A stretch of DNA of 64,000 nucleotides from Deltaproteobacteria bacterium (lineage in GTDB: Bacteria; Myxococcota; Kuafuiibacteriia; Kuafuiibacteriales; Kuafuiibacteriaceae), in assembly GCA_020632995.1 (NCBI GenBank), contig JACKEN010000015.1, forward strand, positions 1-64,000, read 5' to 3'. The translations under genes and the position numbers were made by a program. Shown here one piece after another: positions 8,862 through 18,347 of this stretch. The first letter of the stretch is position 1, and every line of letters starts with the position of its first letter. The notes under the pieces were generated by a model, which saw nothing but the letters and a program-made list of their open reading frames with translations, searched no databases and was not told the DNA's origin.

Positions 8862-9635
8862 ATGGGTGTCAACGGCAAGACGCCGGCCCGGGCAGAGGAC
8901 GGCCCCGCCATCCTCGCCCGGGGCCTCAGCCGCCGCTACGACGACGTGCTGGCGGTGCGGGCGGTGGACCTCTCGGTCAGCCCGGGGGAGGTGGTGGCGC
9001 TCCTCGGCCCGAACGGCGCGGGCAAGACGACCCTCTTGCGTATGCTGGCCGGCGTCCTGGTGCCCACCGAGGGCACCGCGACCATCGCGGGGCACGACGT
9101 CGCGACGGATCCGGCCGGAGCGAAGCGCGCCCTCGGCTTCCTCAGCGGAGACACCGCGCTCTACGGCCGCCTCACGGTGCGCGAGGTCCTGACCTACTTC
9201 GGGCGCCTGCACGGCCTCGGCCGGGCCGAGGTGGCGGGCCACATCGAGCGGGTCACCGGGCTCCTCGAGCTCGCCCCCTTCCTGGATCAGCGCACCGGCA
9301 CCCTCTCGAGCGGCCAGACCCAGCGGGCCAACCTCGCCAGGACGTTTCTGACGGATCCCCCCGTCCTGATCCTGGACGAGCCCACCACCGCCCTCGACGT
9401 GGTCTCCGGGGAGTTCGTGTACCAGGCCATCCGGCACGCCAAGGCCGAGGGGCGGGCGGTGCTCCTGTCGACCCACGTGATGAGCGAGGCCGAGCTCCTG
9501 GCCGACCGCATCGTGCTCCTGGTGCGGGGGCGGGTGGCGGCGGAGGGGCCGAAGGACGCCCTGCTCGCCGCCCACCACGCCGCCTCCCTGGCCGAGCTGA
9601 TCCTGCGCCTGCACCGCGCCGAGGAGCCCGCGTGA
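8862..9635 (+). CDS. ABC transporter ATP-binding protein (NatA-like)
   Basis: A 257-aa ABC ATPase. Walker A is GPNGAGKTT (about 50-58), the signature is LSSGQTQR, Walker B is VLILDEPTTALD and the H-loop is in LLSTHVMSE. The closest named relatives by architecture are NatA/CcmA-type export ATPases, which pair with a NatB permease. The next gene begins inside its stop codon (GTGA overlap), so translation is probably coupled and the pair forms one exporter. In NatAB of Bacillus the substrate is Na+; here the substrate is not shown by the sequence. The first ~18 residues are an unconserved leader before the domain starts at ILARGLSRRYD. Confidence 0.93.
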   Translation: MGVNGKTPARAEDGPAILARGLSRRYDDVLAVRAVDLSVSPGEVVALLGPNGAGKTTLLRMLAGVLVPTEGTATIAGHDVATDPAGAKRALGFLSGDTALYGRLTVREVLTYFGRLHGLGRAEVAGHIERVTGLLELAPFLDQRTGTLSSGQTQRANLARTFLTDPPVLILDEPTTALDVVSGEFVYQAIRHAKAEGRAVLLSTHVMSEAELLADRIVLLVRGRVAAEGPKDALLAAHHAASLAELILRLHRAEEPA

Positions 9636-11611
9636 GCCGCCCCGCCCTGGTGGTCTACACGAAGGAGCTCCTGGACACCCTCCGGGACCGCCGCACCCTG
9701 GCCACCATGATCCTGGTGCCGATGGTGGTGTACCCCGCCACCCTGCTCCTCACCACCGAGACCATGGTGGCGACCGAGCGCGCGGCGGAGGAGGAGGTCC
9801 TCGAGGTCGGCGCCGCCCCCGCCCTCCCCCCCGCGCTGGCCCGGCACCTCGCCGAGACCCCCCACCTGCACCTCACCACCCTCAGCACCCACGCGATGGA
9901 CGCCGAGGAGGCGCGGCAGGCGCTGAAGGAGGGCTTGCACGCCGTGGTGGTCCTCACCGCCACCGGGGCCGAGGCCCTGGCCGGCGAGGGCACGGGCGAG
10001 GTGCAGCTCTACGTCGACACGACCCAGGCCCTCGGCGCCGCGCCCCTGGACCGGGTGCAAGCCGCCCTGCAGCGCTTCTCCCACGACGCGCGCGCCCGGC
10101 GCCTCGACGCGCGCGGGCTCTCGCAGGCCTTCCTGCAGCCGCTGCGCATCCACCCGCGCTCCGTCGCCACGACGGAGGAGCGGGGCAACCACGCCCTCGC
10201 CATGGCCCTCCCGAGCCTGGTGCTCCTGTTCGTGGCGCTCTCCTCCCTCTACCCGGCGATCGATCTCACCGCGGGCGAGAAGGAGCGCCGCACCATCGCC
10301 ACCCTCCTCACCACCCCGGTGCCCCTGGCCGACCTCGTGGCGGGCAAGCTCCTCGCGGTGGTCACCGTGGGCACCCTGGCCGGCCTCCTGAACGTGGCCG
10401 CGGTGGGCCTGACCTTCCTGCGGGTCCTGGGTGACGCGGAGGCCACCTCGACCCTCGACTTCGCCCTGTCCCCCCTCACCGTCCTCGGCCTCTTCGGCGC
10501 GGTGCTCGCCGCCGCGTTCCCGCTCGGGGCGCTGCTCCTGCTCTTCTCGGCCTTCGCCCGCTCGTTCCGGGACGCCAACCTCCTCCTCACCCCGGTGCTC
10601 CTGGTCGCCATGCTCCCGGCCGGGGTGGTGCTCCTCCCCGGGGCCGAGCTCGACAGCGCCTTCGCGCTCGTCCCGATCGCCAACGCCGCCCTGTGGATGA
10701 AGGCCCTGTTGACGGGGGCGCCCGCCTGGGACCGCGTCCTGCTGGTGCTCCTGTCGTCCGGGGGCCTCACCGCGGTGCTCGGGGCAGGGGTGGTGCGGGT
10801 GTTCTCGGACGAGCGGGCCCTGTTCGCCACCGAGGGCCGCCGGGCCGACTTCGCGCGCCTGCTCGTAGAGCCCCCGACGGTGGGGATGGGCACCGCCCTC
10901 GCCTTCGCCGCCCTCGCCTTCGCGGTGACCTTCTTCGCCGGCCTCCTGGGCACCGGCCCCCTGGTGACGATCGGCGTCACCCAGGCGGTGGGCTACCTGA
11001 TCCCCGCCGTCCTCCTCGCCCGGTGGATGAAGGGGGTCCTCCCGCCGCGGGCCCTGCTGGCCCTCGGCGCCCCCGCCGCATCGGGCTGGGCCGCCGCGGC
11101 GCTGGTGGGGGCCGGGGCGTGGCTGGGCATCTCGCTCCCCGGCGGCTGGCTCACCGACTGGATGGTGCCGGGCCAGAGCCAGGCGGCGGAGGCCTTCGCC
11201 GAGGCGATGGGGCTCGGGCAGGTCAGCTTGCCGATGCTCGTCCTCGCGGCCGCGGTGATGCCGGCCGTCGCAGAGGAGCTCGCGTTCCGGGGGGTGATCT
11301 TCCGGCTCCTGGGGGCGGGCCGCGGGGCCCTCTTGGGTCAGGCCGCCCTCTTCGGGCTGATGCACGGGAGCGTGTACCGGTTCTTGCCCACCGCGGCCCT
11401 CGGGCTCTGCCTGGGCGCGCTTAGGAAGCGCACCGGCTCGGTGTGGCCGGGGGTGTTGGTGCACCTGATGACCAACGCCACCCTCCTGACGCTCGAGACC
11501 CAGGCTCCGCAAGAGGTCTTGCAGAGCCTGGGCCGGCCCACCCCGTGGGCCCTCTTGGGCGCGGCGGCGGTGATCCTGGGCCTCGCCCTCGCCCGCCGCC
11601 GGCCCGCGTAG
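9632..11611 (+). CDS. ABC-2 permease (NatB-like) fused to CPBP intramembrane metalloprotease
   Basis: A 659-aa membrane protein starting at a GTG that overlaps the natA stop by 4 nt. Residues about 1-400 form an ABC-2/NatB permease: a TM near 20-40, a large extracytoplasmic loop (about 45-185), then TM segments from about 190 (ALAMALPSLVLLFVALSSLY) and a LTAGEKERRTIATLLTTPV motif typical of NatB. Residues about 420-659 are a CPBP (CAAX/bacteriocin-processing) protease with all expected residues: E548, E549 and R553 (EELAFR), H578 (FGLMHG) and H611 (VHLMTN). The fusion implies export coupled to membrane cleavage of a substrate or regulator. Its stop is 2 nt from that of the convergent lipoprotein gene. 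Confidence 0.88.
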   Translation: MSRPALVVYTKELLDTLRDRRTLATMILVPMVVYPATLLLTTETMVATERAAEEEVLEVGAAPALPPALARHLAETPHLHLTTLSTHAMDAEEARQALKEGLHAVVVLTATGAEALAGEGTGEVQLYVDTTQALGAAPLDRVQAALQRFSHDARARRLDARGLSQAFLQPLRIHPRSVATTEERGNHALAMALPSLVLLFVALSSLYPAIDLTAGEKERRTIATLLTTPVPLADLVAGKLLAVVTVGTLAGLLNVAAVGLTFLRVLGDAEATSTLDFALSPLTVLGLFGAVLAAAFPLGALLLLFSAFARSFRDANLLLTPVLLVAMLPAGVVLLPGAELDSAFALVPIANAALWMKALLTGAPAWDRVLLVLLSSGGLTAVLGAGVVRVFSDERALFATEGRRADFARLLVEPPTVGMGTALAFAALAFAVTFFAGLLGTGPLVTIGVTQAVGYLIPAVLLARWMKGVLPPRALLALGAPAASGWAAAALVGAGAWLGISLPGGWLTDWMVPGQSQAAEAFAEAMGLGQVSLPMLVLAAAVMPAVAEELAFRGVIFRLLGAGRGALLGQAALFGLMHGSVYRFLPTAALGLCLGALRKRTGSVWPGVLVHLMTNATLLTLETQAPQEVLQSLGRPTPWALLGAAAVILGLALARRRPA

Positions 11612-11613
11612 CA

Positions 11614-12729
11614 TCAGTCCTGGCAGGTCTCGGGGTCGGTGCACAGCGGGCCGAGGCCGCTCCACGCGTCGGGCAGGCTGGTCATGGCCAGCGGCCCGGC
11701 CTGCTGCTCGCCGTTGAAGGGCGTGGGGTTCGCCGGGTTGAAGCCGCACGCGGCCGCGTCCTCGGGGTTGTTGAACCAGAAGCCCATGTGGAAGGTGCGG
11801 GTGGGCGGGAGGCCCGCCTCGGCGTCGAGGCCGAAGGACTCGTCGAGGAGGATCGTCTTGATCACCTGCCGGACCCGGCCCCAGCTGTTCGCCTCGAGGT
11901 CCGCCTGGTACCAGGCGAGGCCGAAGCCGGCGAAGTTCGGGTCGCGCTGGCCGTCGGCGCCGAGCAGGCTGTGCTCGATGCTGAACAGGTCGAAGCCCAG
12001 GCCCGGCTTGATGTTGCGCCCGGTGATGATCATCCGGTCACGGCCCTCGAGGGGGATGATCCGGGCCTGGACCACGGGCGGACGGCGCGCGTCACCCGGG
12101 TACTGGGCCAGGCAGTCCTTGAACTGCGCGACGGGGGTGAAGGTGAACTCCACGATCTCGTCCGGGTTCGGGCGGTTGATCCCCGCCGCCACCACCGCGA
12201 GCTCACCGAGCTCGATCGAGACGGTGTCGTCGCTGCTCTCGAACTGGAGCTCACGCCCCCAGCCCGCCGCGGTCTCGACCCACACCTTCACCTCGTCGCC
12301 GCTGAGCTCCGCGTCGGTCACCACCGCGTCGTCGTAGGGCAACTTCACCTGCGCCGGCTCCTTCAGGGCGAGGCCGGCCGGCTCGATGGCGAACATCGGG
12401 CCGCACCCGGTCGCCGCCTCGGGGAGGGCGTGCGCGCCGTCCGCGAGCCGGGTGATCGTGATCTCGGTGTCCGCGTCGAGCGCCCCCGCGGGGATCAAGA
12501 GCTCGAGGCCGGCGTAGGGGCCGTCGCGGTCGCCCTGCAGGTGCCCACCGGCGGGCCCGATGATGGCCGACAGGGCGGTCTGGCTCGCGCCGGGGTCGCC
12601 CTGCTCGGCGCAGCCGGTGCCGGCCGCCAGCGCGGCGGCGAACGCGACGAGGCGGGCCGCCCGACGGGCGAGGGTATGGCAACCCAGCTTGCGAGAGGTG
12701 GGTGAGTTGAGAAGGTCGATGGCGTTCAT
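11614..12729 (-). CDS. Lipoprotein with ZU5-like beta domain, function unknown
   Basis: A 371-aa predicted lipoprotein. After a basic N-terminus (about 1-26) come a hydrophobic stretch (LVAFAAALAAG) and a lipobox-like TGC ending at Cys40, followed by AEQGDP. Residues about 55-120 carry the pattern IGPAGGHLQ, LLIPAGALDADTEITITRL, as in ZU5/IPAGAL domains of bacterial surface proteins. The remainder is beta-rich and Cys-poor, with no catalytic motif I can recognise, and ends in GPLCTDPETCQD, where two cysteines could form a disulfide. An alternative reading is a myxobacterial surface-adhesion or cargo protein; nothing in the neighbourhood fixes the role. It is divergent from the PEGA kinase, with several dyads in the shared 222-bp spacer. 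Confidence 0.65.
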   Translation of the reverse strand: MNAIDLLNSPTSRKLGCHTLARRAARLVAFAAALAAGTGCAEQGDPGASQTALSAIIGPAGGHLQGDRDGPYAGLELLIPAGALDADTEITITRLADGAHALPEAATGCGPMFAIEPAGLALKEPAQVKLPYDDAVVTDAELSGDEVKVWVETAAGWGRELQFESSDDTVSIELGELAVVAAGINRPNPDEIVEFTFTPVAQFKDCLAQYPGDARRPPVVQARIIPLEGRDRMIITGRNIKPGLGFDLFSIEHSLLGADGQRDPNFAGFGLAWYQADLEANSWGRVRQVIKTILLDESFGLDAEAGLPPTRTFHMGFWFNNPEDAAACGFNPANPTPFNGEQQAGPLAMTSLPDAWSGLGPLCTDPETCQD

Positions 12730-12820
12730 CTTGATAGCTCCTTGGAAGGCGCAGCGGGCCTCTCCCGCTGCAGCTGTCCATGGGTGCTCTGGAGGGCGAC
12801 GGTGGCTCTATGACCTCTCG

Positions 12821-12863
12821 ATGGCGGCCATAGGCGGGGGCTATGGGGTGTCGACCGGTCGAC
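12821..12863. promoter_or_regulatory. Cluster of dyad symmetries between divergent genes (operator candidate)
   Basis: Three inverted repeats crowd into 43 bp of the 222-bp spacer between the lipoprotein (minus) and kinase (plus) genes. They are ATGGC-G-GCCAT (12821-12831), CCATAG/CTATGG with a 7-nt spacer (12828-12846), and the perfect 14-bp palindrome GTCGACCGGTCGAC (12850-12863). The first two overlap, so they could be alternative structures or protein sites. No -10/-35 pair stands out. Operator function is inferred from position and symmetry only. Confidence 0.35.
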
Positions 12864-12951
12864 CATGACGGGGATCACACCCCGGGCCGCAGCCCGCCGG
12901 AGGCCTGGCCGCGCCGCGTCAACCGGCCGGGCCGGGGAATGGGACGGCCAG

Positions 12952-14880
12952 ATGACCCAGATCACCCGGATGGAGGCTGGCAAGCCTTGCACGACCGGGT
13001 ACGATGTCGACGCCCCTTTGAGCTGGTCCAGCCGCCAAGAACGCCCACGCCTGGGCGCCGCCGAGGGCGGGTCCAGCGCGCCGGAGCGCTACGAGATCCT
13101 GGGGGAGCTCGGCCAGGGCGGCATGAGCGTGGTCTTCCGGGCCCGCGACAAGCAGCTGGGCCGCGACGTGGCGGTGAAGGTGCTGCATGACTTCCTCGCC
13201 CGCCAACCCGACGCGAGGAAGCGCTTCCACCGCGAGGCGGTGGCGGTGGCGCGCCTGCGGCACCCCGGCATCGTAGAGATACACGACTACTCTGGCCCCG
13301 ACGCGGAGGACGCGTACATCGTCTGCGAGCTCATCGAGGGCCACACCCTGCGCGCGCTCGTCGACGAGCACGGCGTGCCGCCCCACCCCGAGCTCGCGGT
13401 GCTCGTCATCGCGGAGCTGGTGCGCGCGCTCCGGCACGCGCACGAGCAGGGCATCGTGCACCGCGACGTGAAGCCCGAGAACGTGATGATCACGCCGTCC
13501 GGGCTGCTCAAGCTGATGGACTTCGGCATCGCCCAGATCATGGAGGGCGCCACCAAGCTCACCGCGACCGGGACCCTCCTCGGCTCTCCCGCCCACATGG
13601 CGCCCGAGGTCATCGACGGCAAGCCCTCCGATCACCGCTCCGACATCTTCAGCGTGGGCACGATGCTCTACTGGCTGGCCACCGGCGAGCTCCCGTTCCA
13701 GGCCCCGAACCCGTCCGCCCTGTTCCGCCGCATCCTGGAGGGCACCTACGAGCCCTGCCAGATGCTCAACCCGAAGATCGGCAACGGGCTCGCGCGCGTG
13801 ATCGACCACGCCCTCGCCGCGGATCCCGAGGCCCGCTACCAGGACGTCTCCGAGCTGCAAGCCGACCTGCAGAAGGAGCTCGAGGAGGTCGGGCTGGTGC
13901 CGGCCGACTCCCTCGTGAAGCGCTACCTCGCCGACCCGCGCGGCTTCGCGGAACAGGTCCGCCCGAAGATCGTCGAGGCCCTCGTGGCCAAGGGGAACCA
14001 GGCCCTCGAGGCGGGGAACGTGGCCCGGGCCATGGACCGCTTCAACCGAGTGCTCGCGATCGACCCCGAGCACCCCGAGGTCGCCCGCCGGGTCTCCCTC
14101 ATCGGGCGCCGGGAGCGCTTCAACCGCCGGGCCCGCCGGGCGGCGGTGGCGCTCGCGGTGGCCGCCGGTGTGGCCGGAGTTGCCGGAGCCAGCGTGGCGT
14201 ATTGGCCCGAGGCCCACGAGGCGCCCGCCCCGGTCGCGACGAAGCCCCCGGCGATGGCGGCGGCCCCGGCGATGGCGGCCCTCGGCCCGGGCGCCGACCC
14301 CACCCCCGGCGCCGGGCCCGAAGCCTCCAAGGCGCCCGCCGTCGAGACGCCCGCCGTCGAGACGCCCGCTCCCGGGGCGGTTCGCGCCGCCCGGCCGGGG
14401 CCCGCCACCGAGCCCCGCTTCCGAGCGGTGACCCGGAGCGCCCCCACCCCCCGGGGCGCCACCCTCACCCCGGTGGTCGCCACCCCGACGCCCCGAGAGA
14501 CCCTCCCCACCCCGGTCGAGCCCGCGGCGGCCGAGCCCGCGCCGAAGCAGGCCACCTTGCGGGTCCGCATCGGCAACGGCTGGGGCAACATCCGCATCAA
14601 CGGCAAGCTGGAGCGCTCCGGGGTGTTCGACGGCGCCTTCAAGCTCGCCCCCGGACGACACATGGTCGAGGTGTTCCGGCCCGACGGCCGCCACCGGCCG
14701 CGCACGGTCGAGGTCGACGACGAGGGGAACCTGTTCGAGGTGGGCGCCGGCGGCGCCCGCGCCGACCTGGTGGGGGGCGAGCTCCTGTTCCGCATGCCGA
14801 GCCGCGGCGGCACCGAGCCGGGGTGGATCCCCGCGGAGTCCGAGGCCACCGCCACTCCCCAGCCCGAGCGCGGGGGCTGA
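12952..14880 (+). CDS. Membrane Ser/Thr protein kinase with C-terminal PEGA domain
   Basis: A 642-aa Hanks-type kinase when started at the ATG at 12952 (MTQITRMEAG). The frame is open 87 nt further upstream, and the ATG at 12970 is also possible. The kinase domain spans about 47-315: Gly loop GELGQGGMSVVF (51-62), K76, catalytic HRDVKPEN (170-177), DFG at 190-192 and APE at 217-219, so it should be active. A TPR-like pair of helices follows (about 340-385), then one TM (about 396-417). Next is a Pro/Ala/Thr-rich stalk and, on the far side, a PEGA domain (about 540-610; GNIRINGKLERSG, APGRHMVEVFRPDGR). Membrane-spanning PEGA kinases are typical of Myxococcota. A TPR gene and an FHA-sigma54 regulator follow, suggesting one pathway. 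Confidence 0.9.
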   Translation: MTQITRMEAGKPCTTGYDVDAPLSWSSRQERPRLGAAEGGSSAPERYEILGELGQGGMSVVFRARDKQLGRDVAVKVLHDFLARQPDARKRFHREAVAVARLRHPGIVEIHDYSGPDAEDAYIVCELIEGHTLRALVDEHGVPPHPELAVLVIAELVRALRHAHEQGIVHRDVKPENVMITPSGLLKLMDFGIAQIMEGATKLTATGTLLGSPAHMAPEVIDGKPSDHRSDIFSVGTMLYWLATGELPFQAPNPSALFRRILEGTYEPCQMLNPKIGNGLARVIDHALAADPEARYQDVSELQADLQKELEEVGLVPADSLVKRYLADPRGFAEQVRPKIVEALVAKGNQALEAGNVARAMDRFNRVLAIDPEHPEVARRVSLIGRRERFNRRARRAAVALAVAAGVAGVAGASVAYWPEAHEAPAPVATKPPAMAAAPAMAALGPGADPTPGAGPEASKAPAVETPAVETPAPGAVRAARPGPATEPRFRAVTRSAPTPRGATLTPVVATPTPRETLPTPVEPAAAEPAPKQATLRVRIGNGWGNIRINGKLERSGVFDGAFKLAPGRHMVEVFRPDGRHRPRTVEVDDEGNLFEVGAGGARADLVGGELLFRMPSRGGTEPGWIPAESEATATPQPERGG

Positions 14881-14924
14881 CTGACGGTTGGACGAACGGC
14901 CCTGGCCGGGGCATCCTCGCCGCC

Positions 14925-15728
14925 GTGTCGGCCGGGCCCCTGCTCCTGTGCGTCGCGGCGCTGGCCATGGCCCAGCAGCCCGCCGCGCCCGAGGACCCCG
15001 CCGCCGCGGTGCGCCTGGCCAAGGCCGCGTTCGAGTACCGGGACTTCAAGCGGGTGACCCAGATCCTGGACCCGTGGCTCCACCCGCCCCGGATCGTGGA
15101 CCGGACCCTCGAGGTGGAGGCCCGGGAGCTGATGGGGGTGAGCCTGCACGTGCTGGGCGACAAGAAGGGGGCCACCGAGGAGTTCGGGCAGCTCCTGGAG
15201 CTCGACCCCAAGCATGAGTTGGACCCCTTCGTGGTGCCGCCGGTGGTGATCCAGACGTTCGAGGAGGTCCGGGCCAAGATGAAGCCGCGCCTCGACGCGG
15301 TGGGGCCCGATCGAACCCCGCCGGTGACCGGGCCGCCCGAGATCCGGGAGGTGGCGACCGTCCACCCCGCCCTCGCCCTGCTCCCCTTCGGGACCCCGCA
15401 GTTCCTCGCCGACCAACCCGGTCGGGGCGCGCTGTGGGCGGGGCTGCAGGTGGCCTTCCTCGCCCTGAACGTGATCGGCTACCGGCTGGCCCGGCTGGAG
15501 TACATCGAGAACAAGGACAACAAGGACGAGAACGGGGCCGTCATCGTCACCCAGGCCTTCCGCACCTGGACCGGCCTCCAGTACGCGGGGATCGTGGGCT
15601 TCGCGGGGACCTGGGCGACCAGCTCCGCCCTCGGCTACCAGACCTTGAGCGCCCAGCGCGAGGCGGCCCTGGCCCCGCCCCCAGCGCCGGGGCCCGCGGC
15701 CCAGCTCAGGCTGAGCTGGTCCTTCTGA
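14925..15728 (+). CDS. Exported TPR-like membrane-associated protein
   Basis: A 267-aa protein if started at the GTG at 14925, which places a short signal peptide (SAGPLLLCVAALAMA, cleavage before QQPA) at the N-terminus. Residues about 25-105 form a TPR-like helical pair (AAVRLAKAAFEYRDFKRVTQILDPWL; LMGVSLHVLGDKKGATEEFGQLLELDP). Two hydrophobic segments follow near 178-195 (LWAGLQVAFLALNVIGY) and 220-238. The C-terminal LRLSWSF, ending in Phe, could be an outer-membrane-type end, but it is too little to claim a barrel. It lies 44 nt after the PEGA kinase and 43 nt before the FHA-sigma54 gene, so it is probably co-transcribed. The family has no clear function that I can name. Confidence 0.65.
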   Translation: MSAGPLLLCVAALAMAQQPAAPEDPAAAVRLAKAAFEYRDFKRVTQILDPWLHPPRIVDRTLEVEARELMGVSLHVLGDKKGATEEFGQLLELDPKHELDPFVVPPVVIQTFEEVRAKMKPRLDAVGPDRTPPVTGPPEIREVATVHPALALLPFGTPQFLADQPGRGALWAGLQVAFLALNVIGYRLARLEYIENKDNKDENGAVIVTQAFRTWTGLQYAGIVGFAGTWATSSALGYQTLSAQREAALAPPPAPGPAAQLRLSWSF

Positions 15729-15771
15729 CGAGGCTTGGCCAGGAACCCCCGCCCCGGGGTATGAAGGCGCG

Positions 15772-17622
<1,851 letters not shown>

Positions 17623-17630
17623 CAGCGCCG

Positions 17631-17650
17631 CCCCGGATTTTTCTCCGGGG
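17631..17650 (+). terminator. Hairpin after the sigma54 activator gene
   Basis: A 7-bp perfect stem, CCCCGGA (17631-17637) and TCCGGGG (17644-17650), with a TTTTTC loop starts 9 nt after the stop codon. There is no T-run after the stem. It could attenuate read-through into the two lipoprotein genes that follow on the same strand. Confidence 0.4.
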
Positions 17651-17697
17651 TCGGGGTGCCCCTGGGCTAACCTATCGGTGCAGGCTGGAGATCCAGG

Positions 17698-18345
17698 GTG
17701 GTCATGCGATCGGCACGCGAGATGCTTCGAAGGGAGGGCATGAGGCCGACGTGGTCGCGCCTCCTGGGGCTCCTCGTGCTGACGTGCTCGAACAACGCCT
17801 GCCTGCTGCCCGCAGATGACGTGGTGGTGGTGAGCCCCGTGGGCGCTTCTCCGCCCCAGGTGGACCTCAGGAGCCTGGATCCCCGGGAGGGCCGCCTCGA
17901 GATCAGCCGCACCGACTGCAGGACCTTCGAAGTGAAGGTGGGGGCGATCTGGGACGAGGACGACGAGACCCTCCTGTTCCGTTGGGTCGCGAACAACGAC
18001 CTCCACTCCACCCGGCAGCTGCGCCAGGAACGCATCGGCGCGCCCCTCGGTGAGCGGCGCCCCTCGACCGCCCTCGTCGATCCCCAGCGCTTCTTCCCTG
18101 AGGAGTGGGACCTGACCGACCCGTCCCGGCCAGACTCGGCACCAACCGCGCTGGGGATCCTGTCCCTCTTCATCACCGACGCGCCGGAATGGCAGGACCC
18201 GATGCCGGACCTGTCCGGTAATCAAGCCCAGGATCTGAGCCTCATCGTGTCCCCCGAGACCGACGGCGGCGAGTCGCCGTACTCGGTGGTGGAGGTCCGG
18301 TGGGGTGTCCTGATCGGGCAGGATTTTCCACGGTGCGAGTATTAG
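17698..18345 (+). CDS. Small predicted lipoprotein, function unknown
   Basis: A 215-aa protein. A GGAG sequence 7 nt before the GTG at 17698 supports that start. ATGs at 17704, 17722 and 17740 are in frame; the last would give a tighter lipoprotein signal (MRPTWSRLLGLLVLTCSNNAC). The lipobox-like NNAC puts the lipidated cysteine near residue 35 of the long form. The mature part has a single further Cys pair (DCRTF and the final PRCEY) and no motif I know. It is followed 2 nt later by a larger lipoprotein gene, so the two are an operon and may act together at the envelope. Identity remains unknown. Confidence 0.6.
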   Translation: MVMRSAREMLRREGMRPTWSRLLGLLVLTCSNNACLLPADDVVVVSPVGASPPQVDLRSLDPREGRLEISRTDCRTFEVKVGAIWDEDDETLLFRWVANNDLHSTRQLRQERIGAPLGERRPSTALVDPQRFFPEEWDLTDPSRPDSAPTALGILSLFITDAPEWQDPMPDLSGNQAQDLSLIVSPETDGGESPYSVVEVRWGVLIGQDFPRCEY

Positions 18346-18347
18346 CC

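Noticed and set aside
12976..12990. TGGCAAGCCTTGCA resembling a sigma54 promoter near the PEGA kinase start
   Set aside because: The distance between GG and GC is one base short of the required spacing, and it lies inside the likely coding region.
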